DNA of 64,000 nucleotides from the NCBI RefSeq assembly GCF_026212465.1, contig NC_080059.1, positions 16,258,651 to 16,322,650 of the forward strand. The letters are read 5' to 3'. Shown piece after piece: positions 14,239 through 28,200 of this stretch. Under the pieces are notes generated by a model. It was not told where the DNA came from and made no database searches. It saw only the letters and a program-made list of their open reading frames with translations. Made by a program: the position numbers and the translations under genes. The stretch's first letter is position 1. Each line of letters starts with the position of its first letter. Source of the stretch: Amaranthus tricolor. Taxonomy: Eukaryota > Streptophyta > Magnoliopsida > Caryophyllales > Amaranthaceae.

Positions 14239-15971
14239 GCTTTTTGGTTCTTTCGCGCATAAAGTAGCTCAAACTTGGTTTGTTTTGCACGAAAATTGGC
14301 ACACAACACTATTTCGTATATATTATTGTTTTGAAGTGGTTAAAATTGAAAATTATAGTCATATGCTAGAAATTACGTGATAAGTTTCGATTTTAAGGGT
14401 TTTTAAGCTTTTTTGGCTTTTTTGCGCATAAGGTAGTTCAACTTTGTTTTGCACGAAACTTGGCACACAACACAATTGAAAATCATAGTCATATGCTAGA
14501 AATTACGTGCTGAGTTGCGATTTTAAGTGTTTTTAATCTTTTTAGGCAATTTCGCGGATAAAGTAGTTCAAACTCTGTTTGTTTTGCACGAAACTTGGCG
14601 CACAACACTATTTGGCATATGTATTATTGTGTTGAAGTGGTTAGAATTTAAAATCATAGTCATATGCTAGAAATGACATAATAAGTTGCGATTATAAGGG
14701 TTTTTATGCTTTTTTAGCACTTTCGCGGATATAGTAGTTCAAACAATGTTTGTTTTGCACGAAACTTGGCACACACCACTATTTGATATATAATATTGTA
14801 TTGAAGTGGTTAGAATTTAAAATCATAGTCATATACTAGAAATTACGTGCTAAGTTGGAATTTTAAGGGTTTTTAAGCTTTTTAGCACTTTCGCGCATAA
14901 AGTAGTTCAAACTTGGTTTGCTTTGCACGAAACAAGGGACACACCACCATTTGGTATATATTATTGTTTTAAAGTGGTTACAATAGAAAATCATAGTCAT
15001 ATGTTAGAAAATTACATGCTAAGTTGTGATTTTCAGGGTTTTTAAGATTTTTTGGCACTTTCGCGCATAAAGTAGCTCAAACTTGGTTTGTTTTGCACGA
15101 AACTTGGCACACAACACCATTTGGTAGATATTATTGTGTTGAATTGGTTATAAATTAAAATCATATTCATATGCTAGAAATTACATGCTTAGTTGCGATT
15201 TTAACGTTTTTAAGCTTTTTTGGCACTTTCACGCATAAAGTAGTATAAACTTGGTTTGTTTGTACGAAAGTTGACACACAACACTATGTGTTATATATTA
15301 TTGTATTGAAGTGGTTAGAATTGAAAGTCATAGTTATATGCTAGAAATTACGTGATAAGTTGCGATTTTAACGGTTTTTAAGCTTTTTTGGACCTTTCAT
15401 GTATAAAGTAGGTCAAACTTGGTTTGTTTTGCACGAAACTTTGCACACAACACTATTTGATATATATTATTGTGTTGAAGTGTTTAGAATTAAAAATCGT
15501 AGTCATATGCTAGAAATTACGTGCCAAGTTTCGATTTTAATGGGTTTAAAGCATTTTTAGCACTTTAAAGCATAAAGTAGCTCAAACTTGGTTTGTTTTG
15601 CACGAAACTTGGCACACAACACTATTTGATATATAATTATTGTGGTTAATTAGTTAAAATTTAAAATGATAGTCATTTGTTAGAAATTAAATGCTAACTT
15701 GCGATTTTAGTTTTTAAAGCTTTTTTGGCACTTTCGCGCTTAAAGTAGGTCAAACTTGGTTTGTTTTGCACGAAACTTGGCACACAACACTATTTGGTAT
15801 ATATTATTGTGTTGAAATGGTTAAAATTGAAAATCATAGTTTTATGCTAGAAATTACGTGATAAGTTGCGATTTTAAGGGTTTTTAAGATTTTTTTGGCA
15901 CTTTCGCGCATAAACTAGTTCAAACTAGTTTGTTTTGCACGAACCTTGGCACACAACACTATTGGTATATA

Positions 15972-16222
15972 CTCCCTCCGATCTTTTAATTTAGTCCCAT
16001 TTCCTTATTTGGCAAAACCTTTGAATTAGTCCCATTTCTATTTTTGGCAATCCTTTTTTACTTAAATACCCTTAGTTCACACACGTAATTACGAATTTAC
16101 CCCCGTAAACCCATAAATACCCTTACTTAAAAATACCCAACTACCACCTTTTACATGGACCCCACACAATCCTTAATATGCGTGCCCAACGAAATGGGAC
16201 TAAATTAAAGGATCGAAGGGAG
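15972..16222. mobile_element. Stowaway-type MITE inserted in the satellite
   Basis: 251 bp element with terminal inverted repeats of about 32 bp and two mismatches. The left end begins CTCCCTCCGATCTTTTAA; the right end is the reverse complement, ending GGATCGAAGGGAG. It is flanked by the dinucleotide TA on both sides (15,970-15,971 and 16,223-16,224), the Tc1/mariner target duplication. The CTCCCTCCG terminus is characteristic of plant Stowaway MITEs. It has no coding capacity and splits a monomer at its TATATATT segment. Confidence 0.93.
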
Positions 16223-19200
16223 TATATTATTGTGTTGAAGTGGTTAGAATTTAAAATCATAGTCATACGCAAGAAATCACATGATAAGTTGCGATTATAA
16301 GGGGTTTTATGCTTTTTTGGCACTTTCGCGGATAAAGTAGTTCAAACATGTTTTGTTTTGCACAAAACACTGCACACACCACTATTTGATATATAATATT
16401 GTGTTGAACTGGTTAGAATTGAACATCATAGTCATATGCTAGAATTTACGCGCTAAGTTTAGTTTTAAAGGTTTTTAAGCTTTTTGGCACTTTCGTGCAT
16501 AAAGTAGCTCTAACTTGGTTTGTTTTGCAAGAAACTTGGCACACAACACTATGAGGTATATATTATTATGTTGAAGTGATTAGAATTGAAAATCAAAGTC
16601 ATATGCTAGAAATTATGTACTAAGTTGCGATTTTAATGGTTTTTATATTTTTTTTGGCACTGTCGCGCATATAGTTGCTCAAACTTGGTTTGTTTTACAC
16701 GAAACTTGGCAAACAACACTATGTGGTATATATTATTGTGTTGATGTGGTTAGAATTGAAAATCATAGTCTAATGCCAGAAATTACGTGATAAGTTGCGA
16801 CTTTAAGTGTTTTTAAGCTTTTTTGGCATTTTCGCGGATAAAGTAGTTCAAACTTTGTTTGTTTTGTACGAAACTTGGCACACAAAAGTCTTATGTCAAA
16901 AATTACATGCTAAGTTGCAATTTTAAGGGTTTATAATATTTTTGGGCACTGTCGCATAAAGTAGCTCAAACTTGGTTTATTTTGTACGAAACTTGGCATA
17001 CAACACTATTTGATATATATTATTGTGTTGAAGTGGTTAGAATTGAAAATCGTAGTCATATGCTAGAAATTATGTGCGTAGTTACGATTTTAAGAGTTTT
17101 AAAACTTTTTTGGCACTTTCGCGCATAAAGTAGTTCAAACTTGGTTTGTGTTGCACGAAACATGGGATACAACACCGTTTGGTATATATTATAGTTTTAA
17201 AGTGGTTACAATAGAAAATCATAGTCATATGCTAGAAATTACATGCTAAGTTGTGATTTTAAGGGTTTTTAATATTTTTTTGCACTGTGGTGCAAAAAGT
17301 TGGTCAAACGTGGTTTGTTTTGCACGAAACTAGGCACACAACACTATAAGGTATATATTATTGTGTTGAATTGGTTAGAATTGAAAATCATAGTCATATG
17401 CTAGAAATTACGTGCGAAGTTGCGAATTTAACATTTTTAAGCTTTTTTGGCACTTTCGCGCATAAAGTAGGTTAAACTTGGTTTGTTCAGCAGGAAACTT
17501 GGCATACAACACTATTTCATATATATTATTGTGTTGAAGTGGTTAAAATTGAAAATAATAGTCATATAATAGAAATTACGTGCTAAGTTGCGATTTTAAC
17601 GGTTTTTAAGGTTTTTTGGCACTTTCGCGCATAAAGTAGGTCAAACTTGGTTTATTTTGCCCGAAACTTGGCACACAACACTATTTGGTATATATTGTTG
17701 TGTTGAAGTGGTTAAAATTGAAAATGATAGTGATATGTTAGAAATTACGTGCTAAGTTGTTATTTTCAAGGTTTTAAGATTTTTTGGCACTTCGCGCATA
17801 AAGTAGCTCAAACTTAGTTTGTTTTCCACGAAACTTGGCGCACAACACTATTTGGTATATACTATTGTATTGAATTGGTTAGAAACGAAATCATAGTCAT
17901 ACGCTAGAAATTACGTGCGAAGTTGCAATTTTAACGTTTTTAAGCTTTTTTGGTACCTTCGCGCATAAAGTAGTTTAAACTTGGTTTGTTTTGTAAGAAA
18001 CTTGACACACAACACTATGTGCTATATATTATTGTGTTGAAGTAGTTAGAATTGAAAGTCATAGTTATATGCTAGAAATTACGTGATAAGTTGCGATTTT
18101 AACGGTTTTTAAGCTTTTTTGGCACTTTCGCGCATAAAGTATGTGAAACTTGGTTTGTTTTGCACGAAACTTGGTACACAACACTATTTGGTATATGTTA
18201 TTGTGTTGAAGTGGTTAAAATTTAAAATGATTGTCATATGTTAGAAATTACATGCTAACTTGCGATTTTAAGTTTTTTAAGCTTTTATGGCACTTTCGCG
18301 CATAAAGTAGGTCAAACTAGGTTTGTTTAGCACGAAACTTGGCACACAACACCATTTGGTATATATTATTGTGTTGAAATGGTTAAAATTGAAAATCATA
18401 GTTTTATGCTAGAAATTACGTGATAAGTTGAGATTTTAAGGGTTTTTAAGCTTTTTTGCCACTTTCGCGCATAAAGTAGTTCAAACTTGTTTGTTTTGCA
18501 CGAAACTTGGCACACAACACTATTGGTACATATATTATTGTGTTGAAGTGGTTAGAATTTAAAATCATATTCATATGCTTGAAATTACGTGCTAAGTTGA
18601 GTTTTTAAAGGTTTTTAAGCTTTTTTGGCACTTTCGCGCATAAAGTAGCTCTAATATGGTTTGTTTTGCATGAAACTTGGCACACAACACTATTAGGTAT
18701 ATATTATTGTGTTGAAGTGGTTAGAATTGAAAATCAAAGTCATATGCTATAAATAACGTGCTAAGTTGCGATTTTAAGGGTATTTAATTTTTTTGGCATT
18801 GTCGCGCATATAGTAGCTCAAACTTGGTTTGTTTTGCACGAAACTTGGCAAACAACACTATATGGTATATATTATTGTGTTGATGTGGTTAGAATTGAAA
18901 ATCATAGTCATATGCCAGAAATGACGTGATAAGTTGGGATTTTAAGTGTTTTTAAGCTTTTTTGGCATTTTCGCGGATAAAGTAGTTCAAACCTGGTTTG
19001 TTTTGCACGAAACTTGGCACACAAAAGTCTTATTCTAGAAATTACGTGCTAAGTCGCGATTATAAGGGTTTTTAATATTTGTTGGCACTATCGTGCAAAA
19101 AGTAGCTCAAACTTGGTTTGTTTTGCACGAAACTTGGCAAACAACACTATGTGGTATATATCATTGTGTTAAAATGGTTAGAATTGAAAATCATAGTCAT

Positions 19201-19499
19201 ATGCCTGAACGTGATAAGTTGCGAATTTAAGTGTTTTTAAGCTATTTTGGCATTTTCGCGGATAAAGTAGTTCAAACTTGGTATGTTTTGCACGAAACTT
19301 GGCACACAAAAGTCTTATTCTAGAAAATACGTGATAAGTTGCGATTTTAAGTGTTTTTAAGCTTTTTTGACATTTTCGCGAAAAAAGTAGTTCAAACTTG
19401 ATTTGTTTTGCACCAAACTTGGCACACAACACTATTTGATATATATTATTGTGTTGAAGTGTTTTGTATTGAAAATAATAGTCATATGTTAGAAATTAC

Positions 19500-21797
19500 A
19501 TGCTAAGTTGCGATTTTAAGGGTTTTTAAGCTTTTTTGGCACTTTCGCTCATAAAGTAGGTCAAAGATGGTTTTTTTTGCATGAAACTTGGCACACAATA
19601 CTATTAGGTTTATATTATTTTGTTGAAGTGTTTAGAAGTTAAAATCATAGTTATATGCTAGAAATTACGTGCTAAACTAGGATTTTAATGGTTTTCAAGC
19701 TTTTTTGGCACTTTCGCGCATAAAGTAGTTCAAACTTGGTTTATTTTCAAGAAACTTGGCACACTACACTATTTGGTATACATATTATTGTGTTGAAGTT
19801 GTTAGAATAAAAAATCATAGACATATGCTAGAAATTACGTGCTAAGTTGCGATTTTAAGGTTTTTAAGCTTTTTTGGCACTTTCACGCATAAAGTAGCTC
19901 AAACTTGGTTTGTTTTGCAAGAAACTTAGCACACGAAACTATGTGGTCTATATTAAGGTGAAGTGGTTAGAATTTAAAATCATAGTGATATGCTAAATAA
20001 TTACATGATAAGTTGCGATTTTAAGTATTTTTAAGCTTTTTTGGTATTTTCACGGATAAAGTAGTTCAAACTTGGTTTGTTTTGTATGAAATAATGCACA
20101 CAGCACTATTTGATATATATTATTGTATTGAAGTGGTTAGAATTGAAAATCATAGTCATATGCTAGAAACTACGTGCTAAGTTGCGCTTTTAAGGGTTTT
20201 TATGCTTTTTTGCCACTTTCGCACATAATGTAGCTCAAACATGGTTTGTTTTGCTTGAAACTTGGGACACAATAATATTTTGTATATATTATTGTGTTAA
20301 AGTGGCTAGAATTATAAATCGTAGTGATATGCTAGAAATTACGTGCTAAGTTGCGATTTTAAGGGGTTTTAAAGGTTTTTTAGCACTTTCACGTATAAAG
20401 TAGGTCAAACTTGGTTTGTTTTGCAAGAAACTTGGCACACCACACTATTTGGTATATATTATTGTGTTGCGGTGGTTAAATTGAAAATCATATTCATGTG
20501 CTACAAATTATGTGCTAAGTTGCGATTTTAAGGTTTTTAAGCTTTTTTGGCACTTTCGCGCATAAAGTAGCTCAAACTTGGTTTGTTTTGCACGAAACTT
20601 GGCACACAATACTCTTTGGTATATATTATTGTGTTGAAGTGGTTAAAATTGAAAATGATAGTCATATAATAGAAATTACGTGATAAGTTGCGATTTTAAG
20701 GGTTTTTTTGCTTTTTTGGCACTTTCGTGCATAAAGTAGTTCAAACTTGGTTTGTTTTGCACGAAACTTGGCACACAACACTATTTGATATATAATATTG
20801 TTTTGAAGTGGTTAGAATTAAAAATCATAGTCATATGCTAGAAATTACATGCTAAGTTGCGATTTTAAGGGTTTTTAAGCTTTTTTGGCATTTTCGCGCA
20901 TAAAGTAGGTCAAAGTTGGTTTTTTTGCATGAAACTTGGCACACAATACTATTAGGTTTATATTATTTTATTGAAGTGGTTAGAATTTAAAATAATAGTC
21001 ATATGCTAGAAATTACGTGCTAAATTGCGATTTTAATGGTTTTCAAGCTTTTTTGGCACTTTCGCGCATAAAAGTAGCTCAAACTTGATTTATTTTCAAG
21101 AAACTTATCACACTACACTATTTGGTATACATATTATTGTGTTGAAGTTGTTAGAATAAGAAATCATAGTTATATGCTAGAAATTACGTGCTAAGTTGCG
21201 ATTTTAAGGTTTTTAAGCTTTTTTGGCACTTTCACGCATAAAGTAGCTCAAACTTGGTTTGTTTTGAAAAAAACTTGGCACACAACACTATGTGGTATAT
21301 ATTATTGTGTTAAAGTGGTTAGAATTAAAAACCATAGTGATATGCTAAAAAATTACATTATAAGTTGCGATTTTATGTATTTTTAAGCTTTTTTGGTATT
21401 TTCACGGATAAAGTAGTTCAAACTTGATTTGTTTTGTATGAAATAATGCACATAGCACTATTTGATATATATTATTGTATTGAAGTGGTAAGAATTGAAA
21501 ATCATAGTCATATGCTAGAAATTACGTGCAAAGTTGCGCTTTTAAGGGTTTTTATGCTTTTTTGCCTCTTTCGCGCATAATGTAGCTCAAACATGGTTTG
21601 TTTTGCTTGAAACTTGGCACACAACAATATTTTGTATATATATTATTGTGTTGAAGTGGCTAGAATTGACAATTATAGTCATATGCTAGAAATTACGTGC
21701 TAAGTTGCGATTTTAAGGGGTTTTCAGCTTTTTTAGCACTTTCACGTATAAAGGAGGTCAAACTTGGTTTGTTTTGCACGAAACTTGGCACACAACT
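19500..21797. repeat. Octameric (~1.35 kb) satellite duplication, second copy cut short
   Basis: Unusual variants recur at one offset. TTTTGCATGAAACTTGG followed by TATTAGGTTTATATTATTT occurs near 19,580 and 20,930. TATGAAATAATGCACA occurs at 20,084, and its counterpart at 21,437. The offset of 1,349-1,353 bp is eight monomers. The second copy stops at 21,797, where the Copia fragment begins. Confidence 0.82.
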
Positions 21798-24046
21798 CTT
21801 CAAGAACAACAGATACACCAATCAAAGAAACAATAAAGAAAGCAGATCTGCCAATACCAAATCCAACCTTGAATGCCACAAATGTGGAAGTACTGATCAC
21901 TTCATCAAAGATTGCCCTATGTGGAAAAACAAAAAGGGCAAGGGAAAGGCAAGGGATACAGGAAGACTACCACGCAAAGGAAATCTCAACAAAACCGACT
22001 TTCGCAAAGCCATGATTGTTGCATGGGGAGAATACGAGAGTGCTGCTGAGACCGAAATCCCCGAAGAAGAAGAAACAACTAATTTATGTCTCATGGCCTC
22101 CCACGAAAGAAAAAATGAGAAGTTCAAAGGAAAGGAGGTAAAGTCTTCTAATCCATTTCCTAACCATCTGTTTAAATTAAATAGATATAAGTTAATAGAA
22201 TTGCTTATGGAGACACAAGATAAATTAAAAGAAAGTAATAATAAATGTCTCCAACGTGAAAAAGACCTTAAGATTGGTAAAGACCATGTTTCTTATATAA
22301 ATACATTTAGATCCGATGTCCAAATTAGATTCTTTAATTTGCTAGATCAAAATGTCATTTTAAAGGAAACAACGGAAAGAGTAAAAAAGTAGAATATTAT
22401 TCTTAATGTTGAATTGACTCAATATAAATTACTAGGCTTGAACAAGGAATTAAATGACACATCTATTGATAATTTATGTTCTGATTTTCAAAAATTGAAA
22501 ATCAACTTGGAATCCAACCAAACCGACAATGATAAATTAGAAATTGAATTAAACTCAAGAGGAAAAGCGAAAATCATAAAATGTTCCCAAATGGATTCTA
22601 AATGCTAAAACTAAAAATACAGAAGACCTAGATTACCATAAGAATAATAAAAAGAAAAAGGTCTATGTCGATCTCCCAAGTAGCAAAGTCTGTACCTTTT
22701 GCGGAAAACTGGAAATTTAAAAATCCAGTGTGCCAAAAGGGAACATATTGTCTCCAACAGAAGCTATGTCGATCGAATTTAGATTAAGAAAGTTGATTCA
22801 TGTCAAATCGACAAGGAACCCAAGGATGACTAGGTTCCTAATTCTAACAATTAATTTTACATGACAGTAACTAGTGAGGGGGAACAGCTCATGGTATCTC
22901 GACAGTGGGTGTTCAAGGCACATGACAGGTGATAAATCAAAATTTCTCTTATTGAAAACCTATGATGGGGGAACTGTGACTTTCAGTGACAACATGAAAG
23001 GTGAAATCAATGCCAAACAAAAAGTAGGAAAGTCAAGTTCCCATGCAATAGATAATGTATTTTTGGTCGAGAAATTTAAAACATAATTTACTAAGTATTT
23101 CTCAGTTCTGTGACAAAGAGAACTCTGTAAACTTCACTTCTGAAAAATGTATTATTTCTAGGAGTGACACAGGAGACACTATTCTGGAAGGGATCCGAAA
23201 AGGGAACACTTATGTTGTGGACATCAACACTGCTTCCAAATCGAGTCTGACTTGTCTCAGTGTCATAGAAGAAGACCCTCTTCTTTGGCACAAACGTCTA
23301 GGTCATGCTAACTTTTCTTTGATTAATACCTTAAGATCAAAAGACCTAGTAAGAGGATTGCCATCCATAAAATTCTTAAAAGATGAAATTTGTGATCCTT
23401 GTGCCAAAGGAAAACAAGTGAGGTCGTCCTTTAAACAAAAGAATGCGGTGACCACCTCAAAACCCCTTAAATTAATCCATATGGATCTTTGTGGACCTAT
23501 GAGAATCCAAAGCCGTAGTGGCAAACAATACGTATTTGTTATTGTTGATGATTATAGTAGATTTACATGGACTTTATTTCTTGTAAGCAAAGATGAGGCT
23601 TTTAATGAGTTTGTTTCTTTTGCTAATAAAATGCAAAATCTAGTAATAATCAACTTATTCACATAAGGTCAGATCATGGTAAAGAATTTGAAAATTCAAG
23701 CTTTATGAATTATTGTAATGAACATGGAATAAGTCATAACTTTTCCACACCTAGAACACCACAACAAAATGGTGTGATAGAAAGAAAAAAATAGAACATT
23801 AGAGGAAATGGCTAGAACCATGTTAGTTGCTAGTGGTCTTCCTAGGAAATTTTGGGCCGAGGCTGTCAATAGTGCATGCTATATTTTAAATCGAGTACTG
23901 ATAAGACCTATCACTTCTAAGACACCCTATGAATTGTTTAAAGGTGTAAAACCGAATATTTCCTATTTTCGTGTGTTTGGATGTAAATGCTTTGTTCATG
24001 TCTCCTTTTTGAATGATGTCAAAAGGGGGAATATTTGGCACACTTA
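21798..24046 (+). pseudogene. Copia gag-protease-integrase remnant
   Basis: Broken polyprotein read in several frames. A CCHC zinc knuckle (C-x2-C-x4-H-x4-C) lies at 21,874-21,918. Charged, lysine-rich sequence follows to about 22,600. The aspartic protease motif DSGCSRHMTG is at 22,901. The GAG-pre-integrase motif LLWHKRLGHANFSL is near 23,281, with the paired Cys residues of the integrase zinc domain near 23,395. The integrase core shows HMDLCGP near 23,478 and RSDHGKEFEN near 23,670, then ERK near 23,780. Frameshifts occur near 23,085, 23,655 and 23,788 and stops near 22,390 and 22,606. After the motif VFGCKCFVHV (~23,975-24,004) the frame runs into non-coding sequence and stops at 24,046, so all of the reverse transcriptase is deleted. 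The upstream frame starts in satellite sequence at 21,697, which is a chance fusion. Confidence 0.93.
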
Positions 24047-24799
24047 AAGGTAATGTTTGATCTATGACTTAGTTCAATACTCACTTATTTGTTTTGCTTA
24101 AGGATTGTGAGTATGCTCTGATGATGTTCTAATAATGAAGCTCTAAATATTAGCTCTGATTATTCTGATTGGTTAATTTGAAAAATGAAAAATCTGATAT
24201 CACATGCTATATATTTTAATGTTCTATACATGCTGAGCTCTGATTATTATACTCTAAAACTGGAAATTGTTGAAGTAAGGTAGTATAGATTTTCTTTAAT
24301 GCTTTGATTTTATAATATTACACTTAGGCCTTACACTTCAATATATTTACATTTGACTTGAAATATATGTTCTAATAAAATCCTTGATTATATGCTCTGA
24401 TATGTTTACATTTAAATGAATAAAACATGTTTTGAATATCTGCTTTGGAACTCAGTATTACTGTTACTCTGGTACTCAGTATTAATGTGATGATGTTCTA
24501 ATTATGCTCAGGTTAAGTATCTTAGTAAGTTATGTTATTTTATTTTATTTTAGATTTATTTAAAGACTTAAGCAATAAACTTCTTCTAATGCTCTAATTA
24601 TGCTTATGTTATTTTAAATAATTCTAGAAATTAGAGTAATCTGTTTTTGTTATATGCTTGGTAAATTATATTGTAACGAAATGATTTACTAAGTTATTTA
24701 AATTACCTTTAATCTCTGGCATGCTCTATGATATTGGTTTTACTCTATTTTGTTTAAGTTTGTTTAAAAGTTTGTCATCATCAAAAAGGGGGAATTTAT
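24047..24799 (+). other. Copia 3' non-coding spacer with polypurine tract
   Basis: AT-rich, no open frame. It ends in ATCATC followed by AAAAAGGGGGA at 24,783-24,793, the expected polypurine primer for plus-strand synthesis. A second AAAAGGGGGAAT at ~24,020 lies exactly where integrase is truncated. The internal deletion may therefore have formed between two purine-rich stretches. Confidence 0.65.
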
Positions 24800-25200
24800 T
24801 GACTCTCTTAGGTTTTAATGATGACTACACTTTATATAAACAAACTTATTTTTAGAGATTGTATGCAGGTCGATATCCGGTGTTGTTAAGGATCGTTGAT
24901 ATTGCCTATGACTTAGTCTATGAACGTGTACTAATCAAAGGAAACCAATAAAGCTAGATAAGGTATATCTCTTAAGATGTCAAATGTAGACAAGAGGTTT
25001 ACTATTCCCAAGTTTGATGATCTGACGTTACTAGAAAATAGAAACAGTGCATTGTTCCTAGACTGATGTATGAAGAAGTTACGTTTGCTTGAAAATTCTA
25101 ATTATTATATTTTCTGATTTTTTAGTTGATGTATTAGTTAAAATTAAAGTGTTGCATTATTTATTAATTAAGTTAATTCGCAAAATATTTTAAACCACCT
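24800..25200 (+). repeat. 3' LTR remnant of the Copia element
   Basis: Starts with TGACTCTCTTAGG just after the polypurine tract and contains TTTTAATGATGACTACAC, a common feature of Sirevirus-type LTR starts. No matching 5' LTR is present in the window. The far end is lost in the heptamer array, so the right boundary is approximate. Confidence 0.55.
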
Positions 25201-25221
25201 TAAAATAACAGTAAAATAAAC

Positions 25222-28200
25222 GTTGAACAATGAATGATGAACAATGAACAAGGAGCAATTATCAAGGAACAATAAACGATGAACAATGAACAAGGATTAA
25301 TAATAAATGATCAATTAACAATGAACGATGAATGAAGAACAATGAACAAGGATAAATGATCAATGAACGATGATCAATGAACAATGAATGATGATCACTG
25401 ATAAATGAACAATGAACAATGAATGATTAACAATAAACAAGGATCAATTATTAAAGAACAATGAACAATGAACAATGAAAAAGGATCAATGATCAATGAT
25501 CAATGATCAATGAAAAAGGATCAATGATCAATGATCAATGATCAATGAACAATGAACAATGAATGATGAACCATGAACATGTTTCAATGATCAATGAACG
25601 ATGATTAATGATGAATAAACAACGAACAATAAATAATGAACAATGAATAAGGATTAACTATTAAGGAACAATCAACGATGAACAATGAACAAGGATCAAT
25701 GAACAATGAACGATGAATGATGAACAATGAAAAACGATCAATGATCAATGAACGATGATCAATGAACAATGAACGATGATCAATGATGAAGGAACAATGA
25801 ACAATGAATGATGAACAATGAACAAGGATCAATCATCAATGAACAATGAACGATGAACAATGAATAGTGAACAACGAACAACGATCAATTATTAATGAAC
25901 CATGAACGATGAATAATGAACAATGAACAATGACCAATGAATAATGAACAATGAACAAGGATGAATGATTAATGAATGATGAAGAATGAACAAGGATCAA
26001 TGATCAATGAACAATAAATGATAAAAAATGAACAAGGATCAATTATCAATGAATAATAATAAACACTGAACAATGAACAATGAACACTTAATGATGAACA
26101 ATGAACAAGGAGCAATGATCAATGATAAATGAATGATGAACAATAAACAAGGATCCATTATAAAGGAACAATGAATGATGAGCTATGATCAATGAACAAA
26201 GAACGATCAATGAGGAACAATCAACAAGGATCAATGATCAATAAACGATGATCAATGAACAATGAACGATGATTAATGATGAACGAACAATGAACAATGA
26301 ACAAGGATCAATTATCAATTATCAATTATCAATGAACAATGAACGATGAACAATGCATAATGAACAATGAACAATGATCAATGATCAATGAACATTGAAC
26401 AATGAATAATGAACAATGAACAAAGACCAATGAATGATGTACAATGAACAAGGATTAATGATCAATGAATGATGAAGAATGAACAAGGATCAATTATCAA
26501 TGAACAATAAACGATAAAGAATGAACAAGGATCAATTATCAATGAATAATAAACACCGATCAATGAACAATGAACACTTCTTGATAAACAATGAACAAGG
26601 ATGAATGAACAATAAACAATGAACGATGAACAATGAACAATAAACAAGGATTAATGATCAATAAAAAATGAACGATGAACTATGAACATTGAACAATGAA
26701 CAGTAAACAATGAACAATGAACAATGAACAGTAAACAATGAACAATGAAGAATGAGTAATGGATAACAAACAATGAAAATGAACAATGATCGATGAACAA
26801 TGAATATTGAACAATAAACAACGATCAATGGTTAAAGAACAATGAAGGATTAATTACAAACAATGATCAATGATCAATTAACATTGCATGATGAGCAATG
26901 AACAAGGATCAATTATCAAGGAACAATAAACGATGAACAATGAACAGTGATCAATGATCAATAATCAATGAAAAATGAACGATGAATGATGAACAATGAA
27001 CCAGGACCAATGATCAATGAACGATGATAAATCATGAATGAACAATGAATAATGAATGATGAACAATAAACAAGGATCAATTATAAAGGAACTATGAAAC
27101 ATGAACAATGAACAAGGATCAATGAACAATGAATGATGAATGATGAACAATGAACAAGGATCAATGATCAGTGAACACTGATCAATGAACACTGAACGAT
27201 GATCAACGATGAATGAACAATGAACAACGAATTATGTTTCAATGATCAGAGAACAATGAACGATGATCAATGATGAATGAACAACGAACACTGAATAATG
27301 AACAATGAATAAGGATTAATTATCAAGGCATAATGAACGATGAACAATGAACAACGATCAATGAACAATGATCAATGAACAATGAACGATGAATGATGAA
27401 TAATGAAAAAGGATCAATGATCAATGAACAATGAACGATTATCAATGATAAATAAACCATAAACAATGAATGATGAACAATGAACAACGATTAATCATCA
27501 ATGAAAAATGAATGATGAACAATGAATAATGAACAACGAACAACGATCAATTATTAATGAACCATGAACGATGAATAATGAACAATGAACAATTAACAAT
27601 GAATGATGAACAATGAACAAGGATCAATGATTAATGAACAGTAAATGATAAAAAATGAACAACGATCAATTATCAATGAATAATAAACATGGAACAATGA
27701 ACAATGAACACTTAATGATGAACAATGAACAAGGATCAATGATCAATGAACAATAAACGATGATCAATGATGAATGAACGATGAACAATGAATGATGAAC
27801 AATGAACAAGGATCAATTATCAATGAATAATGAACAATGAACGATGAACGATAAAAAATGCATAATGAACAATGAACAATGATCATTGATTAAAGAACAA
27901 TGAACGATGAATGATTAACAATCAAAAAGGATCAATGATCAATGAACGATGATCAATGAACAATGAACATTGATCAATGGTGAAAGAAACAATTAACAAT
28001 GAATGATGTACAATGAACAAGGATCAATAAACAATGAACAATGAACGATGAACAATGAATAATGAACAATGAACAACGATCAATGATTAATGAACAATGA
28101 ACGATGAATAATGAACAATGAACAATGACAAATAAATGATGAACAATGAACAAGGATCAATGATTAATGAATGATGAAGAATGAATAAGGATCATTGATC

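Larger units (their letters stand above)
21798..25200 (+). mobile_element. Truncated Copia (Sirevirus-like) retrotransposon
   Basis: Partial gag, protease and most of integrase are followed directly by a non-coding stretch, a polypurine tract and an LTR-like segment. The 5' LTR, primer-binding site, N-terminal gag, reverse transcriptase and RNase H are missing. The coding order protease before integrase, with no reverse transcriptase in between, is Copia. Placement near the Sirevirus/Maximus lineage rests on the AAAAAGGGGGA tract followed by an LTR containing TTTTAATGATGAC. That placement is an inference. Confidence 0.85.

Noticed and set aside
23303..23524. Antisense frame over the Copia integrase
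   Set aside because: Shadow of the coding strand; integrase motifs read only on the plus strand.
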